This document shows, one piece after another, positions 1-8,342 of a stretch of DNA of 14,558 nucleotides. The notes below the pieces were generated by a model. It worked only from the letters and a program-made list of their open reading frames with translations. It searched no databases and was not told where the DNA came from. Position 1 is the stretch's first letter, and each line of letters opens with the position of its first letter. Origin of the DNA: Jimgerdemannia flammicorona (taxonomy: Eukaryota; Mucoromycota; Endogonomycetes; Endogonales; Endogonaceae); NCBI GenBank assembly GCA_003990745.1, contig RBNI01004159.1:1-14558 (forward strand). The letters run 5' to 3'. The position numbers were made by a program, and so were the translations under genes.

Positions 1-393
1 TGTCACATCTGGATTTTTTGCCAGATCCCCAGTCACAGCCCCATCAGCAGTCACAGCCCCATCTCCAGCCCCTACTCCGGCTCCCACCCTACCACCAGAG
101 GCACCCCTGGGCACACCGCCCTGTCCTTGAGCAGCAGTCATCGCAGCCTTCCCCAGGTCCAGCCAACCATCCAGTCCAGAAGCCATCTTCCCCATTCGGA
201 CCGTGTCAGCAAAGGTTGACCTCTCTCCTCCTCTCTGCCTCAGATCGCCCCTCCCTCTGCCGCCAGTGCCTCTGCTCACCCTCGAGGCCTCTGGCATCCC
301 CAAACCATCACCTCTCCTCCCCACCTGCTGCCAGCCAAAGGCACTGTCACCCCCCTGGCCAGTATGCTCACCAGTTTGATCGGTGCTATCCAT
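1..393 (-). CDS. LINE ORF1 protein, N-terminal part (copy C)
   Basis: An open frame runs from an ATG at 393-391 to the window edge: 131 codons, no stop. The start is supported by ATGs at the equivalent place in copies A (5150) and B (5416). Residues about 15-25 (GGDSAFGWQQVGR) match copy B (GGPSAFDWQYVGQ) and copy A. Further on, a TFADTV...GLDGWL stretch aligns with SYANKV...SLKDWL in copy B, and the visible end AKNPDV matches KNPDM in B. The protein is rich in Gly, Arg and Ala and looks disordered. By position it is the ORF1 protein of an APE-type LINE, a class usually thought to bind element RNA; no RNA-binding domain is visible in this part. It is incomplete at its C-terminus. Confidence 0.75.
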   Translation of the reverse strand, partial: MDSTDQTGEHTGQGGDSAFGWQQVGRRGDGLGMPEASRVSRGTGGRGRGDLRQRGGERSTFADTVRMGKMASGLDGWLDLGKAAMTAAQGQGGVPRGASGGRVGAGVGAGDGAVTADGAVTGDLAKNPDVT

Positions 394-477
394 GTTGCTA
401 GTTGTCTGTCACCAAAAACGTTGTAAAAAGTGTTGCCTGAGTCTTGTGTCACCTGAATGGTACTGGTGAAAGATGCT
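1..477 (-). mobile_element. LINE copy C, 5' end (runs off left edge)
   Basis: This is the 5' end of a LINE on the minus strand, inserted into LINE copy A in the same orientation. The leader (about 472 down to 394) aligns with the leader of copy B near 5348: both begin with a CTTTC(A/T)CC motif, followed by a shared CAGTACCA(T/C)TCAGGT stretch, then an ACTTTT tract. Homology of copy A to copy D stops at about 478, so the boundary lies within about six bases of 475. Copy C has the most CpG of the ORF1 copies and no stop in view, so it is probably the youngest. The rest of the element, its poly(A) tail and the second target-site duplication lie outside the window. Confidence 0.8.
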
Positions 478-3097
478 GTTCACAGCTCTCTTCAACCACC
501 AAGCCCTCAAGCAGTATAGCCTCTTAGGAAAGTCCACCAGTCCAAGACCTCCCCTGACTATCAGTCTTGCAAGAGTATCCCAACTGACCTGGGACCTCCT
601 CCCCACCCAAATCCAATCTCTAGCCACCTTCATCAGCTTCTTCACTACCTATGCTGGGAAGTTGAGGTGGTATGCCATATACCACAGCTTGGGGAACCAA
701 TATATATTCAGGATTGACACCCACCCTGCTAGAGAAATATGGCAGCCTCTCCATCCTCAAAGGGCCTCCCCCCAAATATTAATCCTGCTCTCTCACTACA
801 CTCATGGTAGGACAGAACCATATACAGAGAGGAAGATGCCCAGATACCACACTACCTCACCAGTAGGGACAATTGTTCCAATGACATCCCCACCCACTAG
901 CTCATTCCCTAGCATCATTGTCTCACACTTATGCTAGTTGAGCTTCACCCCCAAGTGAGCCTCATACCATTCCACAGTCTCCTGAAGTGCCTCTACATCT
1001 GCCACAGACCCAATTATATAGAGAGCTCTGCCACCTTCTGGCAAATCCTATCCATCAACAGCTCCAGCGAAAGGGCACAAAGAATAGGGGACAGAGGGTC
1101 CCCCTGAGGAACCCCTCTTCCCAAGAAAAATGCCCTCTCACAGTGATCATTACATATCAGAGCAGCTCGACTACTCTCCAGCAGACTCAACATAGAGGCC
1201 CTAAACCTTGGGGGAACCCCAATTCAGTCCAATACCTTGCCCAGCCACACCTGCCATACATGGTCATAGGCCTTCTCCTGGTCCAAAAAGACCAACCTTC
1301 CATCCAGGCCACAGGCCTGGACCTCTTCAATAACTCTATGAACTCATGCAGTCCAATCTCTTATAAGTCTGCCCCCAACAAAGCCCCACTGCTCCTCCTC
1401 CAGCACCTGTTGGGCAACTTTCTGCAGCCTTGCAACAATCACCTTAGTCACCATCTTCCTGTCCATATCCAGAAGTATGATCAGCCTCCAGTTCTTCCAG
1501 TCTTCTCTCCTCCCCTTGTCTTTGTACAGTAAGGCCACCAGCCCAAGATCCTGCTCTCCAACCCACTCACCACTCTGAAGGACATTGTCGCAGAGAGTGG
1601 CCTCTCACCCAAAACTCTGGGGACATTTACCATCTTCTTCCAGAAGTCCCATGGCAATCCATTCTCCCCCAGTACTGTCCCAAGTTTAGTAGCTGCCAGG
1701 ACACTCTGGATCTCCTCTCTCTGTACTGGTAAGACCAAATCACCCAGTCCAGCTACTTGCAGTGGACCACACTCTTTTAATATATCCACAATCTCTGCCT
1801 CATCAGCACCCCCTTCTCCCTCACTCCATAAGCTCTGCCATCTCTCCTTCAACACTCCTAAGATTTGTTGCATGCCATGTACCATATCCCCATCAGCATC
1901 TAGGATACCATCCCACCAATGTTGCACTCTCCTAGCTTTGAGAAGTCTTGATAAATACCTAGTAGGCTGCTCACCCTCCTCAAGCCCCTGCCATCATAGC
2001 CTAGCAGCCATGCCCTGCAAATGGGTCTCCTCCTCTTCCCTTAATACCTGTTGTAGTTCCACAATCTCCAATTTCGCCCTCTCGATCCTCCAATCCTCCA
2101 CCCCAACAACAGTAAGCAAGTCTGCCCAATCCATTTGTAGTCTCCTCAACCTGCTGGAAGCACACCTTGTGTACCTCTTCCTCTGCCTCCCAGCCTCTCT
2201 ACCAGCCCCTCCCCAATAAACCCTTGCAGCCTCTTTCAATCTCATCCATCGGACAGCCACAGGCAAACCCTCATGCCTCCAGTTAAGAACTTTTGCCTGA
2301 ATGTCCTCCACCCACAATTCCCACAACCCCTTCTCAGTCAACAGGGAGGAGTTAAGGTGCCAATGTCTGGGTCCATCTCCACTCCCCCCAAACTGTCCCT
2401 ACCCCAACAGTTCCTAGTAATCAGACCATAGGCACCACTCTACTTCCAATGTCTTCCAAACATCTGAACCCCAGCACTCTGCCATCAGAATCCAGTCAAT
2501 CCTTGTGCCCAAGCCATTCACCCAATGTGTTTAGACCCTGGCATCACCCCACCTTGTTCTGCCCATATCTCTCAAGGAGCTCAACATCTCCACCTCCTCC
2601 CATGCATCCAGACCTCCACTTATACCCCCAGCACTCTTCCCTCCATCAGTCCTGTCCAGCCGCTGATCCCAAACCATATTAAAGTTGCCACTGAGCACGT
2701 CGACCCCTTCCTCCAAGAGAATACCCTCCTCCAGCAGCCCTCTAATCCATGCAGTCCTCTCACCCCTAGCCGCAGGGCAGTAGCAAGAGCCCACCTTCAC
2801 TGATTCCCACCCTGGCTGATGCCAATCTCCCCAGACCAAGCGATCCCCCCAGCTCTTGATTCCCCCCAAGTCACTGCTACCCTTCCTTACTAAGATTGCT
2901 ACCTTCTCAAACCAAGCAGTAGCCCCACCCCATTCCCTAGTCCACTCTATCTGATCATCCTCATCCTCACATCGAACATCCTGTAATAAAAAGAGATCAG
3001 CCTCCAATCCCTTGAGCTAAGTAAAAATGTTCTTATGCCACCCAGAGCCCCTTAACCCATTCACATTCAAGGAGAAAATGTTGGTTGTACTGTTCAT
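478..3097 (-). pseudogene. LINE ORF2 endonuclease-reverse transcriptase (copy A), 3'-truncated
   Basis: ORF2 begins at ATG 3097-3095, conserved in copy B. The APE-like endonuclease follows: N-terminal FSLNVNGLRG, then LLQDVR, LSGNFNMVWDQRLDR, GTRIDWIL and a WSDY motif. Active relatives have E in QE, D in GDFN and H in SDH; here these are D, N and Y, so the nuclease should be dead. The linker includes EGEQPTRYLSRLLK near 1950. RT blocks are GLPWDFWKK, LLYKDKGRREDWKNWR and QWGFVGGR, then motif A (LDQEKAYD) in continuation after a TGA at 1346-1344. Motif B reads GVPQGDPLSPIL, but motif C (FADD) is deleted. A frameshift lies near 1540 and several stops follow. A GGLGLVDFP block near 560 is typical of the region after the RT. 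The sequence joins copy C at about 478. Confidence 0.8.
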
Positions 3098-3128
3098 AAG
3101 GAATAATGATATATCATGGTCCCATCCT

Positions 3129-5150
3129 CTACAAGTCCACATTCCACTCCTCCTGCACCAAGTCCAAGTCATGTTCAGCAGCCAGTTCCCTCTCTCCTGC
3201 TTCCTGTACTGCCAACTCTCCCAGAAGTTCTACCATCGCCCCATCTTCATGCTCCTCAAATTCCTCGCAATACTCCAGACAAGCCTCCTGCCAGAGCCGC
3301 AAACCATGATGCTCTGCCCAGCAGTAGGCTACCCACTCACCAGCAATCCCCCCCAGCTCTGCCTTCCTCACCTCATCAACCTCATACCCCTCCTCCTCCA
3401 GGAAAATACCCAGAATCTCCACCTTTAGTGCCTCCACTATTCCATCACCATACAGAATCCATGCCCAATGCTCCTCAGGCATCACCTGCAGGTCTACCTC
3501 TCCCAAAGCTTCTGCTGTGAGATTATCCCTCACCTTGTACATCCACAATAAGTTTCCCACCTCCTTCCCTCCTGGAGTCCCTGGCTGCTCTGCATCCAGC
3601 ATCATAGTATCAGCTCCTATACTGGCAGCCTCATCCCACTTCTCCACCAGCTTGTCATCTCCAACCACCACCACCTGACCCCCTTGCCCCACATCAGGGA
3701 CCCCAAAGCACACCTGCTGGGCCCCCTGCATCTGTGTATCCTCCATCAGTCCTCTCTTCCCAACTGGGCCCCTTCTCATAAGTGGGGGGGGGGTGGTATC
3801 CAACTCTGTCTCCCATACTTCGAAGGTACCATCAGTAAATGGGTTCTTGTCCTGTATCCCCCCAGCCCCTGCCTCCTTCACCTCCACCTCCTCTCCTCCT
3901 TTACCAGCCCAGATACTATCCTTCACACCTCCAGACTCCTCAGCTTCCACCAACTTCTTCTTCACCCCTCCTGTCATACCTGCCAAAAGCTCCCTCTGCC
4001 TCTTGTATCCCTGGGCCCACTCCCACTGCTTCTTATCCATATGGATACACTTCCCACCCACAACCTCCAGATGTATCAACTTCTCATATAATTTCCAGGC
4101 CTTTGCCCTCCTCTCCACAGCACCACTCAACTCCTCCAGCACCTCCAACAAGTCCTCCTCCTCCTCTTCACTCCCTTTCACCCTCGACACCTTGCAGACA
4201 ATGGCTCTCCACATCAGTACCAAGGGCCAGTCACTTGTCTTCCCTGTAGCCTCCTTCTCTGCTAACCGAATCCTGATATCGACATTACCTGTCCTGAAAG
4301 TCATCCCCTCCCACAACTGAAAGCTGATGTCTACCACATCACTATACTCTACCATCACCTCCTTCACTCTCCTCCTAGTCTCCTCCTTAGTCACCATGGG
4401 CACCCCCCTCACCTGAAGCTACACCACTCTGGGGTCTCACCTTAAGCACCTCACCCTGGGAACCACCATCTCCCCAACCACCACTCCAGTCTTCATGGCT
4501 TTGTCCAGTAGGCCAGCCTCCTCAAAGCCCACCTCAACCCCCTCTAGGCCCTTTGAGAACTTCACTGAGGCCGCACCAGCCATCTGCCTCAAAATAAGCC
4601 TCAGGACCATCCTTGCCATCACCGCCAAGCCCCAGAAGCACAAGGTAGCCATGAACTCTGAAATCAACTTCTTGAGAAATGGGACCACTGCCAGTCCCGT
4701 CACACCATCTGCCAGGTCCCCCTTCCACATTGGGATCCCATGTCCCCCCTGGCCATCAGCCATCACATCCCTTTTTTTTTCCTGATTCACTGTAACACCA
4801 CCATCAGCAGTCCTGCCACTACCCCCAGCAGTCCCTCCACTTCCCCAACTTCCCACTAGCGAAGGCCCAGCTCCCCCAGCATCCTCAACCTTCTGCTTCC
4901 CCTTCCCTCCTGCCTGTTCCCTGCAGACTCCCATCAGCCAGCCCCCAGTCCTCAGTGTATCTGCAAAGCTCCTCCTCTACCACCCTCCAGCCCCCCCACC
5001 AGTGCTGCCTCCACTACCCGAGCTGCCCAGTCCACTTGAGCCACCAAAAGACCCCATCCCCAGTCTATGCCCCCTCCCAACATACTGCTAGTTGAAAGCC
5101 CCAGGTCTACCTGATCTAGTACACACATTGGCTTGCTTACTGCTTGACAT
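3129..5150 (-). pseudogene. LINE ORF1 (copy A), full length with four premature stops
   Basis: From ATG 5150-5148 to stop TAG 3131-3129 the distance is exactly 674 codons, so the frame is preserved end to end. Four internal stops break it: TAG at 5090-5088, a TAG about 70 codons into the frame, TGA at 4439-4437 and TAG at 4421-4419. Copies B and C have Trp at the first position. The last 427 codons (from 4412) are fully open. That part is acidic and Trp-rich, with a VDIRIRLAEKEATGK-like stretch conserved in copy B. The terminal stop is also conserved in B (7899-7901), which defines the ORF1 end. I recognise no zinc knuckle or other named domain. The ORF is assigned to LINE ORF1 only by its place upstream of the endonuclease-RT ORF. 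Confidence 0.75.
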
Positions 5151-5229
5151 CTTCTTAGTATCTTTCTCCAATAAATAACTTGAAAGTATGTTGTGAAAGT
5201 GTGTGTAACGTGAATTGTAGCAGAGAAAC

Positions 5230-5347
5230 ATGTATATTGAATATTGAAGATCAGGTAAAACTTAATAGTATCTAATAGAGCTAGTTTGGAGAATATTGAA
5301 GAAAATTATGTAATAAATTTGAATAATCCAATAAACTTACTGTTTAC
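5230..5347. other. AT-rich spacer between two divergent LINE 5' ends
   Basis: This 118-bp stretch separates the heads of copies A (minus) and B (plus). It is AT-rich, has no ORF, and I see no tRNA-like or clear repeat structure. It could be remnant host DNA, older TE sequence, or upstream sequence used by either LINE. LINE promoters usually lie inside the 5'UTR, so no promoter is claimed here. Confidence 0.5.
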
Positions 5348-6189
5348 CTTTCTCCAGTACCACTCAGGTTACACAAACTTCTAGTAATACTTTTAGCATA
5401 ATATTTGGAGAAAAGATGATAGTAATATAGAGATCAATGATCATTTTGAGGTATATATAGGCAGGTGGCCCTAGTGCATTTGACTGGCAATATGTTGGAC
5501 AGAGTTATGACTTAGAAAGGAGTCTGTTGGATTCTCTTTCAGGTGGATATCAATTGGAATACAGTAGTGCTGATGGGCAAGGAATAGAGGATGTGAGCTA
5601 TGCTAACAAGGTTAAGACTGAGCATTTGTCAATGAGCCTGAAGGATTGGCTGCAGAGAGATAAGGAGAAGAAGGGGGCAGCTAGGTCTGGGGGAGTGGCC
5701 CCAGGTAGTGGTAGTAGTGGGACTATGGGAGTAGCAGCTGGGGGGGGGAGGAGGACTGCTGATGGAGGGGGACTGCTAATCTGAAAAAAATCCAGATATG
5801 ATAGCTGATGGTAGATCTGGGCAGGGGTGGGGTATAAGGTCAAGAGACCTGGCCAGTTGTATAACAGAGCTGATGGTAGCACTATTACTCAAGAAATCAG
5901 TATCTGAATTCACTATCACATTGTACTTCTGGGGCTTCGTAATCATGGCAAAAATAGTTCTGGGGCTTCTGGGCTGAGAGGTGAAAGGAGCAGTCTCAGT
6001 GAAGTTCTTGAAGAGACTGAAGGGAGTAGCAAGGAGAAGGATTTGATGTTAGAAGTATTGGAGAAAGAAGTGGTAGAGGTGAAAGTAGTGATCCCTATAG
6101 CTCAGTACTTACATTGAGACCCCCAGGTAGTATAGCTGATAGTGGTAAATATACCCACAGTGAAGATAGAGGTGGCCAGGAGGCTAATT

Positions 6190-6197
6190 GTTGACAC
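6190..6197. repeat. Left 8-bp target-site duplication of the MITE (GTTGACAC)
   Basis: It is identical to 6809-6816. A single copy of this octamer fits the LINE ORF1 reading (V-D-T codons), so the duplication arose on insertion. Confidence 0.9.
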
Positions 6198-6808
6198 TAG
6201 TACTCCAAATGAGCAGATCTGGATCAGATTCAAATTCCATCTGGATCAACTTAGATGGGATTCAAATCCCATCTAGATCAATTTGAATCAACCATTATTT
6301 TGATTTCCATATTAGACAATTAAATGTTTACATCAATACCTCAATAAATAATAATCCAATTTTGATAATCTTGATATCATTTGAAAGCCCTTATAAGGTC
6401 TTAATAATGATATAAAGAACATTGAAATTGGATCATCCATTGCTGAGTTATCAAGGAAAATGTCTGATTTGCCAATTTTGGAATTATTTGACTTGCTGAT
6501 TTGGAAATCTTTTCAAAAGAATGTTTACCTTAATAGCTCGGCAATGCATGATCCGATTTTAATGTTCTTGGTATCATTAGAAAGGCCTTATTAAGGGCTT
6601 TACAATGATACCAATATCATCAAAATGGGATGCTTATTCATTGAGTTATTGATGTAAACATTTTATTGTCTAATTTGAAAATCAAAACAATGGTTGATTC
6701 AAATTGATCCAGATGAGAATTGAATTCCATTCAAGTTGATCTAGATGGGATTCAATCCAAATCCAATCTGAATCCAATCCAGATTAAATTGACTCATTTG
6801 GAGTACTA
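6198..6808. mobile_element. Foldback MITE with hAT-like ends, inserted in LINE ORF1
   Basis: The 611-bp, AT-rich element is bounded by perfect 16-bp terminal inverted repeats (TAGTACTCCAAATGAG at 6198-6213, its complement at 6793-6808) and flanked by identical 8-bp GTTGACAC duplications. An 8-bp duplication and a TAG start fit the hAT superfamily. The whole element is an imperfect palindrome: left sequence such as TTTGAATCAACCATT, TTAGACAAT and ATGTTTACATCAATA recurs inverted on the right, giving arms of roughly 290 bp around a centre near 6480-6530. No transposase ORF is present, so it would need a transposase supplied in trans. Excising one duplication plus the element restores LINE ORF1 homology to copy A exactly. 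Confidence 0.9.
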
Positions 6809-6816
6809 GTTGACAC
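6809..6816. repeat. Right 8-bp target-site duplication of the MITE (GTTGACAC)
   Basis: It is identical to 6190-6197. LINE ORF1 sequence resumes immediately after it with Phe-Lys-Glu-Tyr, the continuation expected from copy A. Confidence 0.9.
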
Positions 6817-7934
6817 TTTCAAAGAGTATGGAGATGTGATAGATATTAGATTCTGAGTCTGGAAAGGTACAGAGTTTAGGACTGGGGATGTGGATATCAG
6901 AGTAAGACTGGCAGGCAAGGAGAATACTGGGAAAGAAAGAGATTAGCCAGCAGCACTTAAGTGGAGACCAGTGGAGTGCAAGGTCTCAAGGGTGAAAGAG
7001 ACACTAGAGTAGAAATGAGGACTTGCAGGAGATATTTAAGGACCTGGCTGGGGTAGTAGAGAAGAGAAGGTTGGTCTGAAAGAATTTCAAGGCTATGAGA
7101 GTGGTGGAGATTGTAAATAGCAAGAGAGTTTAAATGGATGGAGCTGTCTGGGAGAGGGCCTAAGAGAGGCAGTATTAGAAAAATTTATTGGCTAATTTGG
7201 AAGAGAGAACTGAGAGAGAGAAGGCTCCTGAAGAAGTTGGATCAAGGGCTAGTGCTTTGGCAGAGGAGAAGAGAGTGGCTCCTAAGGTGGCCCTGGGGGA
7301 GGGTGGAGGCTCAGGGCAGAGTATAGTAGCTGAGAATAAGATGATAGTGGAGGAGGCCCAAGTACAGTATGGCATGCAGGGAGAGGAAACTGACAAGCTA
7401 CAGAATATACTGGAGAAGGACTGGGATGAGTCAGTGAGGATGAATTCTAAGGGAGGTCAGAAGGTTGAGGGGCAGAAGATAGCCCTTAAAGTAAATGAGA
7501 CTATAGGAGATGAGAAATAGTTATAGAAGATACTGATGAATATTGTAGTAGATGAGTTAGGTAAGGTAGACTTTGGTATAATTAGTGAGAGGTATGGAGT
7601 AATATCATGCAAGAAGAAGAGATAGTACAGAAGCTTCAGAATGAGTTGATGATAGCTCTATTAGAGGTGGAGGAGTATAAGGTAGATGATAACAGAGAGG
7701 CAGTGCTCCCAGTGATTGTGAATAACTATGCAGTATATCTGTGGGGCTCTAAGAAGGAGATGGCAAAGTGGTAGGTAGTGTGCAAGGAGTATTGGTCTTC
7801 AATGGAAGCTCCAAATAGTGGGTTAGCAGAGGGAGGCAGATGAGCTTGAGGCAGAGAGGAATATAGATGTTACTGGTAATATAATGAATATAGAATTGTA
7901 GAGTGGGTGATTTTTCTCCAAAACATTATTTAAT

Positions 7935-7969
7935 ATGAACTGTATAATCAGAATCTTCTCTTTGAATAT
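7935..7969 (+). pseudogene. LINE ORF2 start fragment (copy B)
   Basis: ATG 7935-7937 begins a short reading of MNCIIRIFSLNI, which aligns with copy A's ORF2 start MNSTTNIFSLNV, the first strand of the APE-like endonuclease. Homology stops abruptly after the Ile codon, where TGTGAC of the LTR begins. The fragment therefore marks both the conserved ORF2 start and the exact insertion point of the Gypsy element. Confidence 0.7.
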
Positions 7970-8085
7970 TGTGACAAACCAAAACATACTACCTGAATTA
8001 TATCTTAACCAGGTTATGTGAACAATTAGCCAAGATGACATGAACACACAGCATAGTAACCAGTAACCATTGCTGCAGAAAACTG

Positions 8086-8093
8086 TATAAATA
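8086..8093 (+). promoter_or_regulatory. TATA-like box in the LTR (TATAAATA)
   Basis: TATAAATA lies about 115 bp into the LTR. A second one (TATAAAT, 8254-8260) sits just upstream of an AATAAA. Either could mark the U3/R transition; no start site can be read from sequence alone. Confidence 0.35.
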
Positions 8094-8122
8094 GCCAGAT
8101 ATACCAGAAAGGGTCTGTTTAC

Positions 8123-8196
8123 CTATATAGACTCTGTACACTGTACAGACTCTGTACACAGTACAGGTCCTGTACACCATATAGACTCTGTACACC
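8123..8196 (+). repeat. GTACA-rich short repeat cluster in LTR U3
   Basis: GACTCTGTACAC occurs three times, and GTACA six times within about 75 bp. The outer two copies are preceded by a shared ATATA motif. The TGTACA palindromes are spaced 8 to 20 bp apart. Clustered short repeats upstream of an LTR transcription start often act as enhancer sites, but that role is inference here. Confidence 0.6.
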
Positions 8197-8279
8197 TGCC
8201 ATAAGTAGCAGATCTATAGTTAGCCACATAGTAATCAGATCGCAACCAATCTGTATAAATTACCCCAGAGACAAGAGTG

Positions 8280-8285
8280 AATAAA
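8280..8285 (+). promoter_or_regulatory. Possible LTR polyadenylation signal (AATAAA)
   Basis: AATAAA lies 20 bp after the second TATA-like box (8254-8260). A signal in R would end transcripts in the 3' LTR. The evidence is the motif alone. Confidence 0.3.
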
Positions 8286-8342
8286 CCTCAGTCTGAATTG
8301 AAGTGCAAACCAAAGAAGCCTGTAAATATTGAGCATTGATCC

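Larger units (their letters stand above)
478..5229 (-). mobile_element. LINE copy A (two-ORF APE-type non-LTR retrotransposon, 3' part missing)
   Basis: This is the longest LINE copy in the window. It reads on the minus strand as 5'UTR (5229-5151), ORF1 (5150-3129), a 31-nt gap, then ORF2 (3097 onward: endonuclease, linker, RT). The 5' end is placed by similarity to copies B and C, and the 3' cut is where copy C begins. From about 1935 to 478 it aligns in opposite orientation with copy D (12016 to about 13560), with long runs identical by eye. It is inactive, with nonsense codons, frameshifts, lost endonuclease catalytic residues and a deletion over the RT active site. The sense strand is strongly G-rich and C-poor. 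The clade is not assigned. Confidence 0.85.
5416..7901 (+). pseudogene. LINE ORF1 (copy B), interrupted by a 611-bp MITE
   Basis: The frame from ATG 5416 carries two early stops, then GGPSAFDWQYVGQ and SYANKVKTEHL, both shared with copies A and C. A frameshift occurs around the A7 run at 5784-5790. Beyond it, KNPDMIADGRSGQG and SVSEFTITLYFWGF align with copy A's KKRDVMADGQGGHG and LISEFMATLCFWGL. After the MITE the protein resumes as FKEYGDVIDIRF, then FRTGDVDIRVRLAGKENTGK, matching VEYSDVVDISF and FRTGNVDIRIRLAEKEATGK in copy A. The C-terminal part (about 7620-7901) follows copy A's LYGDGIVEALKVEILG region. Stops TGA 6115-6117 and TAG 6133-6135 are shared with copy A, and TAG 7772-7774 replaces a Gln codon of copy A. 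It is non-functional. Confidence 0.75.
5348..7969 (+). mobile_element. LINE copy B (old, split by a MITE, cut by the Gypsy element)
   Basis: This diverged member of the same LINE family is on the plus strand. The leader starts at about 5348 and matches copy C's leader. ORF1 starts at 5416 and ends at 7901; ORF2 starts at 7935 and is lost after about 12 codons, where the Gypsy LTR begins at 7970. The MITE at 6198-6808 splits ORF1. Copy B is the most decayed LINE here: it is AT-rich, has many stops and frameshifts, and shows only one CpG between 5416 and 6189. Its 3' remainder would be expected beyond the far end of the Gypsy element, outside the window. Confidence 0.8.

Noticed and set aside
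18..401. Plus-strand Pro/Ser/His-rich 127-codon ORF
   Set aside because: It is the antisense of LINE C ORF1. Similar Pro-rich plus-strand ORFs between 987 and 4320 are antisense to LINE A and result from its skewed composition.
409..645. Minus-strand 78-codon ORF as a gene
   Set aside because: It is a chimera: LINE A ORF2 codons run into the LINE C leader at about 478.
3270..3350. Cys/His cluster in copy A ORF1 (CWAEHH...C...C...H) as a zinc finger
   Set aside because: In copy B the matching positions are mostly Leu, Lys and Trp; only one Cys is kept, so a conserved metal site is unlikely.
7998..8195. Minus-strand Tyr/Val-rich 65-codon ORF
   Set aside because: It is a translation of the GTACA repeat cluster in the LTR, with no homologous support.
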